Shown here: positions 10,308 through 22,393 of the stretch, one piece after another | Numbering within the stretch: position 1 is the stretch's first letter | Layout: every line of letters begins with the position of its first letter | Assembly: GCA_021292165.1 (NCBI GenBank) | Contig: CM037878.1 | Location: 1,488,001 to 1,552,000 of the forward strand | Direction: 5' to 3' | DNA from: Shinisaurus crocodilurus | Taxonomy: Eukaryota > Chordata > Lepidosauria > Squamata > Shinisauridae | Length of the DNA stretch: 64,000 nucleotides | Made by a program: the position numbers and the translations under genes | Notes under the pieces: model-generated | Databases searched by the model: none | The model's input: the letters and a program-made list of their open reading frames with translations, nothing else | Told to the model about the DNA's origin: nothing

Positions 10308-11911
10308 AGTCACAGTCTGTGGCAGGGTCAGTGACTTTTGCTGCTGCAACAAAACATAGACCCAATCCTGGCAAGGAATGCCGAGCTGGCTGGCTGTACT
10401 TGGGCTGCATGTGGATGCCACAGAAGGGGCGCGCGGGGGGGTGGGGGGGATGAAAATTCTGTCCTGCAAATTAACCAGATCATTCTATGCCTCTTGTCAC
10501 AATCGGCCGTCCACATGGGACTGTCAGGAAAGGCTGGTGAGCGATCGATTGCCGGGAGGAATCGGGCTTCCTATTCACAGAGTGTTCCTGGAAAAATCCA
10601 CCGGTCCAGACGTGGCATTTTCCTCCTGTATTTGTCCATGGCAATAATTCCAAAAACAATTTCCTAGCAGGAAAAAAAAGCCACGCTGACAGATTCGATG
10701 GATTTTTCCAGTTCCGCCCTGTGGATTTTGCTCTGTTTCCCCTGGGCTGGTGTCGCCTCCATCCGTAGCCAGTCGAACCAGTACGCGGATTCCATTTTCT
10801 TTTTAATGGCAGCAATATGCGCATTTGAAAGCCCGTCCCTGACTGCCTCCACTTCCCTTCCTTCCCTCTTGTTCCCTCTGGGTCTTTCCTCTGTGTCGAA
10901 CCCAAGACTGTAAGTTCCTTGGGGCAAGGACCTTGCCCTCTCATACTCTGTAAGGCACCAGGCACGTTGACTGCACTAAGAAATAAATGAGCCCAAGGCC
11001 TCTTGGCAGCGCGGCCATGCTAGCTGGGCAGGGCAGGGCAGTTCCTTCACTCCCAAGGCCTCCTTCCTTGTACCCGAATCCCTCAAATGGGCCTCCAGGA
11101 GAAACCAGCAGAAGTGCAGCCAGCAGGGCCAGCGCTACAGAAGCTGATTTCCCAAAGCTCCAGCCAGGAGACCGGGCTGCGCCGTGAGCATTGGGCTGAG
11201 GAAGCTCAACAGATCCCCCGTGAATACCATTGCTATGAGGGAATGCTGAGCTGAGAAACACGGGGGCCCTGGCTACATTCAATACATTTGTCGAGGAAGA
11301 GTCAGGCTGCAATTCAGGTCAGGTGGGTGAAATGCTGCCACTTTGTAAGCCGAGGGGTTGTTCCAGACGGCCTTTAAAGGAGGCCCCCTGAGTCTGTGGT
11401 GATGAAAACAGGCCGTTAGAACGGGTCAGTTCCGACTGGGCCAGTTTCGCCTGCCAGATTCCCTACAGTGAAGGAAATTAGCTGATTGGGGGCTGTCCTC
11501 CGAGATGGCCATGGGTGCGTGTTCTGGGAGGCGGGGGGGGGGCACTTTCCTCTCTCCCCTCCATGAGGGATGTGCCAAGGCAGAGGTCTGGGAGAAAGCG
11601 ACGCCTGTGTGTGAGACCGGCAGTCGGTGCTGGATCTGGGTCTGAAAAGGCGGCGGGGAGCGGATGGGGGAAGTGTGTGTGCAGGAAGGAAGTCCTCTGC
11701 CACTGTGGGCTCCCCTAGACATCTGACGGGGGGGGCAGGAATCTCTTGCGGCGCTACTGCTGTGAACCCCCACCTTGTGCTCAGCCTCCATATGTGTGTA
11801 AATATATACCTTCTCTCCCATAAAGTAAGCCCTGAAACTTCTCAACGCTCAGAAGTGGGGTGCACATGCGTCACACGCGCCCGAAAGCCACGCGGCCGAC
11901 TGAGCCCTTAC
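10060..11911. other. Intron in domain T3 with simple repeats
   Basis: Contains a TG repeat at 10273-10304. At about 10910-10990 there is a degraded retroposon-like tail ending in AATAAATGAGCC. I see no other exon or recognisable element. Confidence 0.5.
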
Positions 11912-12162
11912 CACGAGCTTCTTTCCTTGTCTGAAGAGCACGGTGTGGTTGTAGACCGTGACCAGCAGCTCTTTGAGGACTGTGACCTTGCTAGCCCCGG
12001 CCTGTGGCCGGTTCTTTCCCTCGATGCTGAAAGGCTCCAGGCGCTGCGAAGCATCGGGCCGGCTCTGGGACACCACGTAGCTGTACATCCCTTGGAAGTG
12101 GTGCAGCAAGCCGTCGAAGGTCATGTAGTGGGGGTCCCCGGTGATCAAGCACTTCCCAAAAC
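11912..12162 (-). CDS. ZAN: Domain T3: VWD first exon
   Basis: Contains the VWD calcium-site start CLITGDPHYMTFDGLLHHFQG and ends GKKLV. It is 251 bp, phase 1 in and phase 0 out. The GDPHYxTFD motif identifies the domain. Confidence 0.9.
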
Positions 12163-12266
12163 CTGTGGGGGGGGGGAGAAGGGGAATGCATAAGCCTTGC
12201 GCCAGGCCCAAACCCAGGCCACCGGAGGAAGCCCCAACACGAAAGGAGAAATTTCCTGACTGTTAG

Positions 12267-12446
12267 AGCAATACACCAATGGAACCAGCTACCTAGGGAG
12301 GTGGTGGGCTCTCCCAATCTGGAGGCATTCAAGGTGCGGCTGGACAGACATCTGTCAGGGATGCTGTGACCTGGATTCCTGCATTGAGCAGGGGGTTGGA
12401 CTCCCTTGTAGGCCCCTTTCAACTCTACTATTCTATGATTCTATGG
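12267..12446 (+). mobile_element. CR1 LINE 3' end
   Basis: Reads CTACCTAGGGAGGTGGTGGG, then GAGCAGGGGGTTGGACTC, and ends CTATTCTATGATTCTATGG, the CR1 terminal repeat. It is a clean 3'-end fragment in an intron, antisense to the gene. Confidence 0.8.
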
Positions 12447-12848
12447 ATGGCAAGTGTGGTTTGAAGAAGTATCCTTGTCACATGGAAAATGTCCCCATGA
12501 TTCCTCTGCAGCATACATATGATCCACCAGTGGACAGAACCAGTGAACTGCTTGCCACGTGACTCCATTGTGGACTGGACACAGATTCCAGATGGCCCAT
12601 GGCGCCCAGAACCCTTCATCTGTTCCAGAATCTGCCAGCCACTCCAGCCGTAACTCATTTGGGATCGACCCCCAAGGTGGGCCGCCAGGGACCAGGGGCA
12701 AAGGGTGGCTCCGCGCCGCCCCCCTGAAAGCACAACCCTGTCGCAGCCCCCCTCGTCAGAGGGGCAGAGGTCGGACTCCGGCCAGTGAGGCTCCCTGCAG
12801 CCCGCCGGGTTATGTTTCCGGGCCTCCCACGACGATGCAGGTCCGTAC

Positions 12849-12993
12849 CTGTCGGTGTGCAGCTGTATTTCCCGTTGTTCTTGAGCCTGCAGATCTCCCC
12901 CACCTCGCAGCCAAAGCTCTGGCATTTGATGGCTCCCCCCGAGCGGCAGCGGCACTTCTCGCTGCAGTGCCGGGTGACCCAGTTCTCTCCAAT
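12849..12993 (-). CDS. ZAN: Domain T2: TILa exon
   Basis: Encodes IGENWVTRHCSEKCRC ... GEICRLKNNGKYSCTPT, the TIL-associated Cys-rich segment. 145 bp, phase 0 in and phase 1 out; it joins the VWD exon of T3 in frame. Confidence 0.9.
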
Positions 12994-13481
12994 CTGTTGC
13001 CAGAACAGCCATGAGTTACTATGGGATGAGAGAAGAGGGGCGGCCCCCGGGCCAACCAACGGAGCGGGACGGAAGGCCTTCCATGGGCCACGCGGCGGGG
13101 GCTCTTTTGTGCCATGATCCACCACTCCTGTCGCCGCTGTGGGCCCGCTCTGCAGAACGGCCGGTCACCCGGAGCGCGGCGGCGCTTCAGTCTCTCCCAC
13201 CCTGAGGCGGAGGGTGCCGCTCAGGCAGCTACTGGGCACTGGGGAAGAATTCCCCGTGAGTCATATTGGCTCGCTCGCCCGGCAGAGCTTCTTTTATGGG
13301 AAGGCTCACTTATTTGCAGAGCACACGGCCCCTCTCCTTCTGGCATTCTGCAACCAAGACGGCACAGACAGATGGGGGCGTGGCTTGCCTTGTGACGGGG
13401 GGCTGGACTCGGGGGCCTCCTGCCTTGGGGGCAGCCGTAGCAGCAGCAGCGGGAGGGACGCGGCCGGCAGGGAGGGCTCAC

Positions 13482-13693
13482 CTTGTGGTAGCCGCCGTCC
13501 TTGTCCCGGCAGCCGCACTCGCCCAGGGGCACACACTGGTCATCGCTGAGGACGTGGCCATCGCTGCAGACGCAGCCTTCCTGGCACTCCTGCGCCGGCT
13601 TCTCGCAGAGGTCTCCAGCATAAATGTCATTGCACGTCGCGGGGCACGGGGAGGCGCAGTCGGTGTAGGCGCTGTTTGGGGGGCAGGGCAGGG
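13482..13693 (-). CDS. ZAN: Domain T2: TIL exon
   Basis: Starts PLPCPPNSAYTDCASPC, has CQEGCVCSDGHVLSDDQC and ends CRDKDGGYHK. 212 bp, with phases as in the other TIL exons. The GGGCA pentamer run at the acceptor encodes the Leu-Pro-Cys-Pro start. Confidence 0.9.
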
Positions 13694-14248
13694 CTGGAGG
13701 GTGGGGGGAGACCGAGGAAGACGGCTGTAGCCACGGCCCACGGCTGCGCCGGAGCCGAGAAGAGCCGAGCAAGAAGAGCGACGGCTCGCCCGGTCCAGGC
13801 CGTTGGCAGCATGGCCGGGGACAGCACTGTGCACCACCATGCGCAACCCCTCCCCATTTCACACACACACACACCCGGCTCACTCCAACCCTTGTGCCGG
13901 TAACACTGTCCTGGCCGATGCGGAAAAACCACAATGAGGTGAATTTGCCCATGGCCCGTTCGGCATGGTGAATACCGTCTCCCTTGTGTGCCTGGGGGGG
14001 TGCCCGACACCGCCAGCAGCTGAAGACTCCCTTCCGCTCCGACTTGGTGGGTACCAGCTCTTACCACAGGAGGGAGCACTGGAGCAAGGCGTTCACCCCG
14101 TTCCGCTGCAGGCAGTCGCCAGAGCCCCGTGTGGCAGAGGCCGAATTTGCAGCAGCGGCAGCAGCGGCGGCAGCGGCGGCAGCGGCGGCGGCAACACTGG
14201 AGGTTGCCCTTTCAAGCTGATCAATGGCCCCACTCTTCAAGGGGCTTT

Positions 14249-14300
14249 CTCCTCCTCCTCCTCCTCCTCCTCCTCCTCCTCCTCCTCCTCCTCCTCCTCC
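14249..14300. repeat. (CCT)n microsatellite
   Basis: About 17 CCT triplets, next to a GGCAGC/GGC-rich stretch at 14150-14200. Both lie in the intron between the C8 and TIL exons of T2. Confidence 0.9.
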
Positions 14301-14443
14301 AGGGTTCCCCCCCCTTATACTGCTTCCCAGTACCCCCTGCGGAGACCCAGGGTGCTTGCATCCCTTCCCGGTCTCAGTGCTCCATTGTCAGTGAGGACAA
14401 TCTCCAGCCCTCCTCCTGCCACCCTCCAAAACTGGATCAGAAC

Positions 14444-14708
14444 CAGGGCCGGTGCAAGGCAGTTTGGTGCCCTAGGCAAGATCAGATATTTAGTGCCCCC
14501 CCTTCCCACTTGAGCCCTCCCTCCCTCCAGCCCTGTGCCCATTATGAAATAAAAGTCAATTGTGAAATTCCGTCTACTACAAGTCAAGATATGATTGGTA
14601 AAATACGCATTTTAGCGCTGTATTTTTTCCCCAAGGCGTTTCTGGCGCCCCCTTTAGCCCTGTGCCCTAGGCAGCTGCCTAGTTGGCCTAATGGTAGCAC
14701 CGGCCCTG
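14444..14708. mobile_element. Complete hAT miniature element, 265 bp
   Basis: Terminal inverted repeats CAGGGCCGGTGC / GCACCGGCCCTG with a perfect 8-bp target duplication ATCAGAAC at 14436-14443 and 14709-14716. An 8-bp duplication is the hAT signature. It has no coding capacity. This is the reference copy for the elements at 3671-5235. Confidence 0.9.
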
Positions 14709-14837
14709 ATCAGAACCGGCTCCTTGCAGGGTGTCGGGCTGCCTGGTCCCCTTTCTTCCCCGCTCCAGCCCCTCCACCCATTGCCTCCCACTCCCCCCCC
14801 CCCCGCTGCCTCTCAGTTTGCCTTCCTATGTGCTTAC

Positions 14838-15106
14838 GGCAGAAGGTGCTGTTCCTCCACCTGACGCCGACGCCCTCGGCCTTGCAGGCGTCTGTGTAGG
14901 CCTGCAGAATGGCACACAGTGTGGAGCGCATCCCGTCGTACTTGCACATGTCGTACACGCAGGTCTGAACGAAGAGCTCCGGCTTGACCAGGCGGTGGCA
15001 CGGCGCAAAGGCGCTGGACCGCAGGACGCTGCACTGCTCTTCAACGGAGGGCCGCTCCTGGGGAGTGCACGGAGGCCCCAGCTCGGGACGCGTGTCTGGC
15101 AAGCAG
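14838..15106 (-). CDS. ZAN: Domain T2: C8 exon
   Basis: Full C8 in one 269-bp exon: SCLPDTRPELGPPC ... CSVLRSSAFAPCHRLVKPELF, VQTCVYDMC, and ends WRNSTFC. I chose the TTGCAG acceptor at 15107-15108 because it gives the phase-2 start required by the VWD exon; the nearer CCAG would break the frame. Confidence 0.9.
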
Positions 15107-16311
15107 CTGCAACAGAACCAGGCACGGGAGTTTGGGACCAGGCACCGGGACAGCGACCTGTGTACACAGCTGCCCCACAGCTGCCTCTCTAGCCACAGCC
15201 AAAGGGACATGGCCGCTCCCTACAGCCGGTGGGCCAGAAGGCCTTGCCTGGCCAGTGAGCAGAGCACGCCAAGGGTGCAAAATCTTCCACACTAGTCAGA
15301 GTCTCCTCTCCATTCACTCCTGACACAACCTCTTAGCTGTGCCAGCAGGGACCACCATCCCCCCCTCCCCCCGAAAGACCCTTGGAACAACGTTACATCA
15401 CAACATAGTCTCATGCCGGGGGAATTATGGGGATTTAAATATGGCAGCCAGAAGCACTGGTTTTGCATCCCCCGCCCTCAGAGAGGAGGTGGTTTCCCTT
15501 CTCTTATTTCACCAATCATCCCCCCCTCCCCTCAATTTCTGCTGAACTTGCAGGATTCTGAAAATTCAGTTCAGCGGCATCTTGAATAATTTGGTGCATC
15601 CACCAATGTGGCCACCTCACGCCGGGCTCCAGATCATTTCTGAGCACATTAAAAAGCACCATCCCTGATAAAGGGGGGATGGGACACTGCTGCTTGTTCC
15701 CCTCCATGGTGAGGTCTCCCAGTTTACTCCTTGCTCTGCTTCCGGTTCTTCAAGCAGTTTGACTTCAATGAAGGAGCACTATTCTCTTCTCCCACAACTG
15801 CTCCGTTTGCACAGGAGTCTTTGGTGCGGGACTTTGCCTTCCGAAAATCCAGGGGCAAAAGGGTGACTGAGTCTTCCCACTCTGAAAGCTTGCTGATGCT
15901 CTCAAAGAATTTTACATGCTCCTGCCCATGCGCCAAATTCAGACAGCAAGAACACAGACCGGTTCAGTCGGGGAGAGAGATTATGGGCCGAAGCCGTGGG
16001 GCTTCACGGAAAACAGGGGTCCTGAGAAGGGATTTGAAGGGAAACTATAAATCACAATTAATCTGACCTCTCCCCAGCTGCTTTTCACCTTGTTTTTTTT
16101 GCTGCTTTAGCATTTTTTGCCATCACGTTTTCAAAAAGGAAGCCATCATGGACTAAGTTCAGAAACTTACCCTCCCCTGAGCATAAGGTGGAGGTTTGGA
16201 AGTGTCCTGGAATCTGCGAGGGGCCTGGATGCCAAAGGCCCCCAGCTCTGGGTGGCCTTGCAGGGAAATGCGGCCCAGAATGCCGTGCATGACGGGAGGA
16301 GTGGCTCCTAC
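15107..16311. other. Intron in domain T2, no element recognised
   Basis: Unique-looking sequence of 1.2 kb. The predicted reading frames here are short and match no domain of the gene. Confidence 0.5.
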
Positions 16312-16439
16312 CTTGTGTCTTTGTCATCCTCCACCTTCCAACTGTTGCCAAACTGGGTGACGTTCTTGGCCTGGGCTCCGTCGGGCATCAGCAGCTCATC
16401 TTCAGGCAGGCCGTTGTAGTTCCCACACAGGCCACAGAC
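16312..16439 (-). CDS. ZAN: Domain T2: VWD third exon
   Basis: Encodes VCGLCGNYNGLPEDELLMPD ... QFGNSWKVEDDKDT, the VWD end with an intact CGLC motif. Phase 0 in, phase 2 out. Confidence 0.9.
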
Positions 16440-16604
16440 CTGCAGAGCAAGCCAGGAGACGTGAGGGAGGTTCACACGACACCCCCACCACCCCGGCCAC
16501 TGTTGGCTGTGGCGGAAACACCTCCTCGGCACTTGGCTGGTGTGAGAAAGGGCTCTCCATGTGTGCTGATGTATGTGCGTCCTCCACACGAGGAGGAACA
16601 TGTC

Positions 16605-16845
16605 AAGCTGCCTTATATGGAGGCAGAGCCTTCGTCCATCTCACCCCTATAGTCTACTGAGATCTCCTGGATCTCAAAGACAGAGAGAGAGAGAGAGAGG
16701 TCTTTCCATGCCATGTTTCTGGGGATCTCTTCAACTGGAGATCCTGTGGACTGATCCTTAACTGGAGATGCTGGGGACTGATCCTGGAACCTTCTACCCG
16801 CACACAAGACATGGGCCTTGCCACTGTGTGCTGAGATCTTGGGGT
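16605..16845 (+). mobile_element. SINE-like fragment
   Basis: Reads AAGCTGCCTTATATGGAGGC, then GGAGATGCTGGGGACTGATC and GGAACCTTCTACC, a familiar squamate retroposon pattern. A related copy is at 22830-22965. A GA microsatellite interrupts it at 16681-16699. Edges are approximate. Confidence 0.5.
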
Positions 16846-17059
16846 CGTGGTGGAGAGAGCTCAGTGGAAATGTCAGCGTGTGCAGGAAGGCAAATTTCAC
16901 ACTAGGGATGATCAGGATAGGGATCGAAAATAAAACTGCCGCTAGAACTACTTTTATACCTAATTATGGTGCAGCCATAATAGCTTGGGTTGCCCCATTG
17001 TAAAAAGCACCTCATAATGCAGAATAGGTCAACCGAAACATTCAGGAGGCTGAGAGCAT

Positions 17060-17590
17060 CTTCCCTACAAGAAAGAGCTACAACATTTGGGGTCCTTTCG
17101 TTTTTAAAAAGGATGACTAAGCGGGGAGGACATGATTGAGGCGTATAAAATTATGCCTGGTGTAGAGAAAGAGCAGCTTCACTCCCTCTCTCATAATATT
17201 AAGGACTCTGGGTCGTCCAAGGATATTGGCAGTAGATACAAGATGAACAAAAGACTTCTTCACACAATGTACAATTAACCTATGGAATTCATTTCCACAA
17301 GATGTGATGATCACCAGCTTTAAAAAGGGACAAATCCATGGAGAAGGAAGAGGAGGAGGAGAGGTCTATCAACGGTGATTAGCCCTGAGAGCTAAATGGA
17401 GCCTCCATTTTCAGAGACAGTCTATCTCTGAATACATGTTGATGAGAGGCTACTGACCAGGGAGAGCTCTTGGTCTTGTGCCCTGCTTGGGGGCTTCCTG
17501 GAGGCAACTGGCCGAGCACTATTAGACAGAAGATGCCAGACGAGGTGGACTTGCTCCGGTCTAACTGAGCAAGGCAATCCTGACATTCGT
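17060..17590 (+). mobile_element. CR1-type LINE 3' region, degraded
   Basis: Resembles a squamate CR1 3' region: GACATGATTGAGGCGTATAA, TAATATTAAGGACTCTGGG, TCAACGGTGATTAGCC, ending near CTCCGGTCTAACTGAGCAAGG. The reverse complement of the same family lies at 47983-48460. Confidence 0.6.
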
Positions 17591-17751
17591 ACGAGAACTG
17601 GCACGTGACGGCAAGCCCCGTTTCCTGTGAGCATCAGAACTCTGGTCACTGGAGCTGTGGATTAGGGCACAGGTGTGCTTTCACCTCCAAGAGACAACGC
17701 TGGGAGCCAAAGAGACCTCTCAGCCACCTGGGACGCTTCCTGTGGACTCAC

Positions 17752-17922
17752 CTGGGAGAAGTAAGTGCCCGGCAGGCTGATTTCCAAGTACTGGTTCCCA
17801 TCATATTTCACCAGCAGCCCAAAGTCGGTCTCCACCACCATGTAAATGCCCACGTTCCCCACAGACACGGAGTTTCCCCGGGAGTGCTTCTCCACCGGTG
17901 CGTAAGCTCTCTCCCTGTCGAG
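17752..17922 (-). CDS. ZAN: Domain T2: VWD middle exon
   Basis: Begins LDRERAYAPVEK and contains VVETDFGLLVKYDGNQYLEI, ending TYFSQ. Phase 0 at both ends. Confidence 0.9.
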
Positions 17923-18297
17923 CTGCGGGCAACAGGCATCAGTCAGTGGCGGGGACACACTCTCTCATAGGCAGGCGTTTCCCTTTTGCACATGTGTATG
18001 TAGACACACACACACGCACACACACACTAAAAGAGAGGAGCAGTTATCACCAAATTGCAAGAGCCAGAAGAGCTGGGCTGGTGGTTCCTCAGTGCTCCCA
18101 TCGTGAAAGCCACAGAGCTCTCCGGCACTTCCCCGGCTGCATACAATTCCTGATTGGCAAATTGCCCCACAGGCCTCAGAATGCCTTGGCGGGGGGGGGG
18201 GTGGCTGGGTGGCTGGACAGAGAACAGCCTCTTGCTTCCTTTGCAGGAAGAGCAACCGAGGAGCACAGAAACCATCTAACCATGTGGCAAGTTCAGG

Positions 18298-18752
18298 CAG
18301 GAACGGTGCAGGGCTGTTTGGCGCCCTAGGCCAAATTATATTTAGCGCCCCCCCTCGTGCCGTGGGGGGGGCTCCGGAGCAAAGCAGCCCTGCTCTGCAA
18401 CCCCCCCCCCCGCGCCGCCGCCGCTGCCACCACCACCTACCTTCCCCCCGCCCCCGCTGCTGGCTGCTGCCGCCGCCGCCTCCTCCTCCTCCTCCGACGC
18501 GATGGGACCCCTGCGCTTTATGACGGGAAGGTAGGTAGGTGGTTGGTGGGCGGGCGGGCGCGCGTGGGGTGGAGGTGCAGCGGCGGCGGTGGTGGCGGCG
18601 GCGGCCGGCAAGCGGGCGGGGAGGCGCGGCAGAGGCGGCAGGCAGGGCAAGAGCGCGCCGGAGGCGAGGAAGGGGCGCAAAAACTCTGCGCCCTCTTCCT
18701 CCACGCGCCCTAGGCAGCCGCCTGGGTCTGCCTAGCGGTAGCGCCGGCCCTG
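18298..18752. mobile_element. hAT element, 455 bp, GC-rich centre
   Basis: Perfect 8-bp target duplication AGTTCAGG at 18290-18297 and 18753-18760. The right end GCGCCGGCCCTG and interior GCGCCCTAGGCAGCCGCC match the family at 14444. The left end (CAGGAACGGTGC) has diverged. The GC-rich centre could be mistaken for a CpG island. Confidence 0.85.
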
Positions 18753-19129
18753 AGTTCAGGACGACACGCGCGCCCTGGGAGAGGCATTCTCCGTCGCTGC
18801 CCCAGCTGGATAGTGTCCCCCAGAGGCTCACGAGAGCCCCCCAAACTCTGCATCTTTCAGAAAAATTGAAAGAATCCTGTTCAGTTTTTTGTCCGCAGTG
18901 ATATCCAGGGGTCAAGGTTCAGCGGGGGAGCCGAGGAGGATTCGCCTGCCAGCACTTTCTCTGTCCAGCGTATCACTTCTCGTGTGTTTTAAGGGGTTGC
19001 TGCTACCCGAGCGGAGCCTCTGGGACGGGGTGGACTAAACATTCTGACATCAGTGCCCGAGTCAAAAGCAGCCGGGCCCTGAAGCGCCAACGGCCGGAGG
19101 CTCCCCGGTCCCCCACTCCCCTTCCGTAC

Positions 19130-19374
19130 CAGGATCCTTTTGTTCTTCTGAAGGGTGACCCGAGTGCCGTACACGTCGACATGGACCTCCCGGAGGTAGG
19201 TGGCGCCCCTCTGGCCTCTGTCCTCGTTTTTCCCAGTGATGTTGAAGGGGGTGACGCTGCCGTCCCTGCCGCAGACTGTGACGAGGGTGTAGGTGCAAGT
19301 CCCCAGGAAGGTGTGCATCACTTTGTCAAAGGAGTAATAGTGGGGGTCGCCAACCACGTGGCAGGACGCTCGGC
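19130..19374 (-). CDS. ZAN: Domain T2: VWD first exon
   Basis: Contains SCHVVGDPHYYSFDKVMHTF and ends LQKNKRIL. 245 bp, phase 1 in and phase 0 out. It joins the TILa of T1 in frame. Confidence 0.9.
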
Positions 19375-20370
19375 CTGCAGGGGCACAGGGAGGCTTGTGA
19401 GCTGAGGCTGGGCGGGGCGGTGCCACCACACCGCTAGGATTTAAGCGTAATAGCAACCCACATAAAAGATAACAATGTATTGATACTGATACAGCCCACG
19501 ACTATCCTTCAGACCCTTGATAAAGGCAACTATGCACGAAACAAGAATTCCAAACCGGGGAAAATAAGTGAGGATATTGTGAATATCAGGATTCTGGAAA
19601 TCGTTCCAAGGAGGAATAATGCTTTAAGCCACTCAGAAAGAAAAGATGGAGAGGAAGGCTTACTTGAAGGCCATCTCAAAAAATAAGAGGAAAGGCTGCA
19701 GCAACTCCATAAAGAAAAAGAAAAAACAGAGGAAGATTTTCATTAACTGTACAAAGCACAATACAGCAAGTTGGGTGGATGCTAAACCCCTGAGATTGTA
19801 GGGGGGTAATTACCACTGGTTATTTGTACAATTACGGTATATATGTTTAAGACTCTATGTTACAGCATGAGTATTGAAGAATTTGTAAAGATTGATTACT
19901 GAAAGTTTATATTAATACAACAAATTTAATATTGCAACATGCATTGTAAAAAAATTAAAAACAGATGAAAGAAAGTTCAGATCACGGTGGTGTTTTCACA
20001 CTTTTTTTGGTAATACTTGTATTTCCGTGATTCTCCTTTGGTGCCAGCCCCCATTTTCAAGGCAGGGCACCGAGGCCAAGCGAGATCCGTGTGCCCAGGA
20101 CCGCCCGCTGCAGCCAGGACGGAGAAAGGGCCAGGGCCCAGATCCCTCTCCTTCCCCCAGAGCACGCTGGTTTCCTTGGGGCTCAGGAGGGCAACTCTTT
20201 TGCAAGTTTTATTTGCTTGGCGTATCGATCTCCCACGTTTCTGCTTTAAAGGCCGGGACAGCACAGCAGCGCCACCATTCCTTTTGCCTGGAGGCTCTGC
20301 CGGCCCCCCCACCCCATCCAGCCCACTCCCAAGGAGCCCCAACCCAAGCGGGGCCCGTCGCCGGACTCAC
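19375..20370. other. Intron between T1 and T2, AT-rich
   Basis: Bases 19440-19980 are A/T-rich and unlike the GC-rich surroundings. They look like an old retroposon, but I could not assign a family. No exon is seen. Confidence 0.4.
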
Positions 20371-20515
20371 TGTTGGTGTGGCAGGCCAGCACTCCGTCCT
20401 GGACGCCGCACTTCTCCAGCACGCCACACTCCCAAGGGACGCAGGTGATGGCACTGCTCTGCCCGCAGGTGCAGCGCTCGCTGCAGATCTCATCGGTGAA
20501 CCAGCTCTGCCCCAG
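20371..20515 (-). CDS. ZAN: Domain T1: TILa exon
   Basis: LGQSWFTDEICSERCTC ... ECGVLEKCGVQDGVLACHTN. 145 bp, phase 0 in and phase 1 out, the same size as the T2 TILa exon. Confidence 0.9.
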
Positions 20516-20962
20516 CTGCCGGAGGGAGAGGAGGAGGGAGGGAAGCGTCACGTGCGCGCAGGGCCCCCCAGGAGACCTCCGAGTGAGAGAGAAAACCTTC
20601 CATCTTTCAGAGTGCCCTTCCCGTGCTCCTCGGACTCTGACTGGCTCCCAGCCTGGCCTCCCAACTGGTTCGGTCCTTCCTAATTCTGGGAAACAGCCAG
20701 TCCTGCACAACTGGCTCCCTGCTGGCCGCCTCCAACACAAAAGAGGAGTCCTGGCTGCGTCCAGCTCGACCAGATCTGCTGGCTTCCAGCTCCTGCCCTC
20801 CCTCCCTCGCACTCTCACTGCCCCCTGCTGCAGATCCCCAGTGCAGGGCCCCCCACCCCCGCCCCTGGTCCAGACTTTTTCACAGGAAGTCGGTGCGCCA
20901 AAGAGACTTGCACTGTGAAAGCCAACTCCGGGCTAAGCCTCAAGGATTCAGAAGGAACTCGC

Positions 20963-21165
20963 CTGGTAGTACTGGCCCTGGTGATCGACACACCCACAGC
21001 CGCTCTCGGGGACGCATCTGTCTCCGCTCAGGACGAAGCCTTCGTTGCAGAAGCAGCCTTCCACCGGCAAGGGGCTGCAGGGGCCGAGCACCGAGGGGGT
21101 GGCGCAGCTGGGAGCGCACTTGTTCCCGCAGCTTCTGTAGTGGCTGCCTGCAGGGCAGGGCAGGG
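20963..21165 (-). CDS. ZAN: Domain T1: TIL exon with GC splice donor
   Basis: Starts PLPCPAGSHYRSCGNKC, has GCFCNEGFVLSGDRC, and ends CVDHQGQYYQ. The donor after CAG reads GCGAGT rather than GTGAGT, the accepted GC-AG minor class. Phases fit the neighbours. Confidence 0.85.
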
Positions 21166-21401
21166 CTGGAAGGAAGACGAGGGCAGAGAAAGCCTCAGGG
21201 GAGGGGAGTCCTCGCAGGACCACGGCCAAGCGTGCTTTGGCATGCATGCTGCGTGTTTGCAGGGTGGGCAGGAGGCAGAGCTTAGTTGTGCATCTCTCCC
21301 CCCCCCGCTCCGCGCTCTAGCAGGTCACCTGCAAAAGCATCCTAAGGAGGCATCCGTAGAAGCAGCCCTGCAAGCGCTCCATTTACAGCTGTAACGCTGG
21401 C

Positions 21402-22052
21402 CAGGGCCGGATTAAGAGCATTATGGGCCTGGTGCTGAGGAGGGCGCGCGGCTGAAGAGGGCGCAGAAACGCTGCGCTCCTCTTCGCTGCCGCTGCGCCG
21501 CCCCCGCCAGGCCTCCGCCTCCCCACCCTCCCTCCCGCCCGCCGCCGCACCCTCCCGTCCCGCTCACCGCTGCGCCTCCCCCCCGCCCCGCTCGCTGCCG
21601 CTGCGCCTCCCGCCACCGCCGCCATCACCACACACCCCAACCCCCCCGCCACCTACCTTCTCCGCGTCGTGTCGCTTCCGGAGCCCCGCCCGCGTTGTTT
21701 TGGCGGGAGGAACCAGGGCAACAGGGCTTAAACAGCCCTGTTGCCATGGTTTCCCCGGCAAAAAACAGCGCGGGGGTCCCGTCGCGTCACTTCCTCCTCC
21801 TCCTCGGCGGCGGTGGCGGCAGCAGCAGCAGCAGCAGCAGCAGCTGCCAGGGCGGGGGGAAGGTAGGTTGGTGGTGGCAGCGCAGGGGTTTTTTTTTTGT
21901 TGCAGAGCAGGGCTGCTTTGGAGAGGGGGGGCCGCTAAATATTATTTCGCCTGGGGCGCCAAACTGCCCTGCACCGGTCCTGATTGTGGGCCTATTTTGG
22001 GGTAGGGGCCTGGAGCTGCAGCTCCAATAGCCCCTATCTTAATCCGGCCCTG
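21402..22052. mobile_element. hAT element, 651 bp
   Basis: Perfect 15-bp inverted termini CAGGGCCGGATTAAG / CTTAATCCGGCCCTG, with an 8-9 bp target duplication (AACGCTGGC) at 21393-21401 and 22053-22061. The interior is extremely GC-rich and holds a CAG run near 21823-21844. No transposase frame is evident. Confidence 0.85.
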
Positions 22053-22393
22053 AACGCTGGCTGAGCATGACAATCCAAAACAAAGAGACATTTCTCTGTC
22101 TGGAAGATCAGAAGCTGGTCCTGCAAACACACAGCCGGTGCTCTTTGTGCACAGCCGGCCAGTGCAGCAGTAGCTCTGCACATATGCTCAGTGCAGCGTT
22201 TGGAAGTGCTGGAAGGGAGGGAGGGGGAAAGAAAAACGTCTTGTCTGTTTGCACCCCCCTCTGTCTGCCTTTCATGTCCCCAGCCCTATTGCGCCTCCTG
22301 CTCCGGTCCTTGATCTCTCAGCCCCGATCCTGCCAGCATGGCTCACTCCCTGATGAATGCCCAGCACGAGGCCAGCTTTACGGCACCACTCAC

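Noticed and set aside
15091..15098. Alternative acceptor CCAG for the T2 C8 exon
   Set aside because: It would give the wrong phase after the VWD exon at 16312-16439; the upstream TTGCAG fits.
18380..18720. Possible CpG-island promoter (also 21420-21900)
   Set aside because: Both GC-rich blocks lie entirely inside hAT elements bounded by target duplications.
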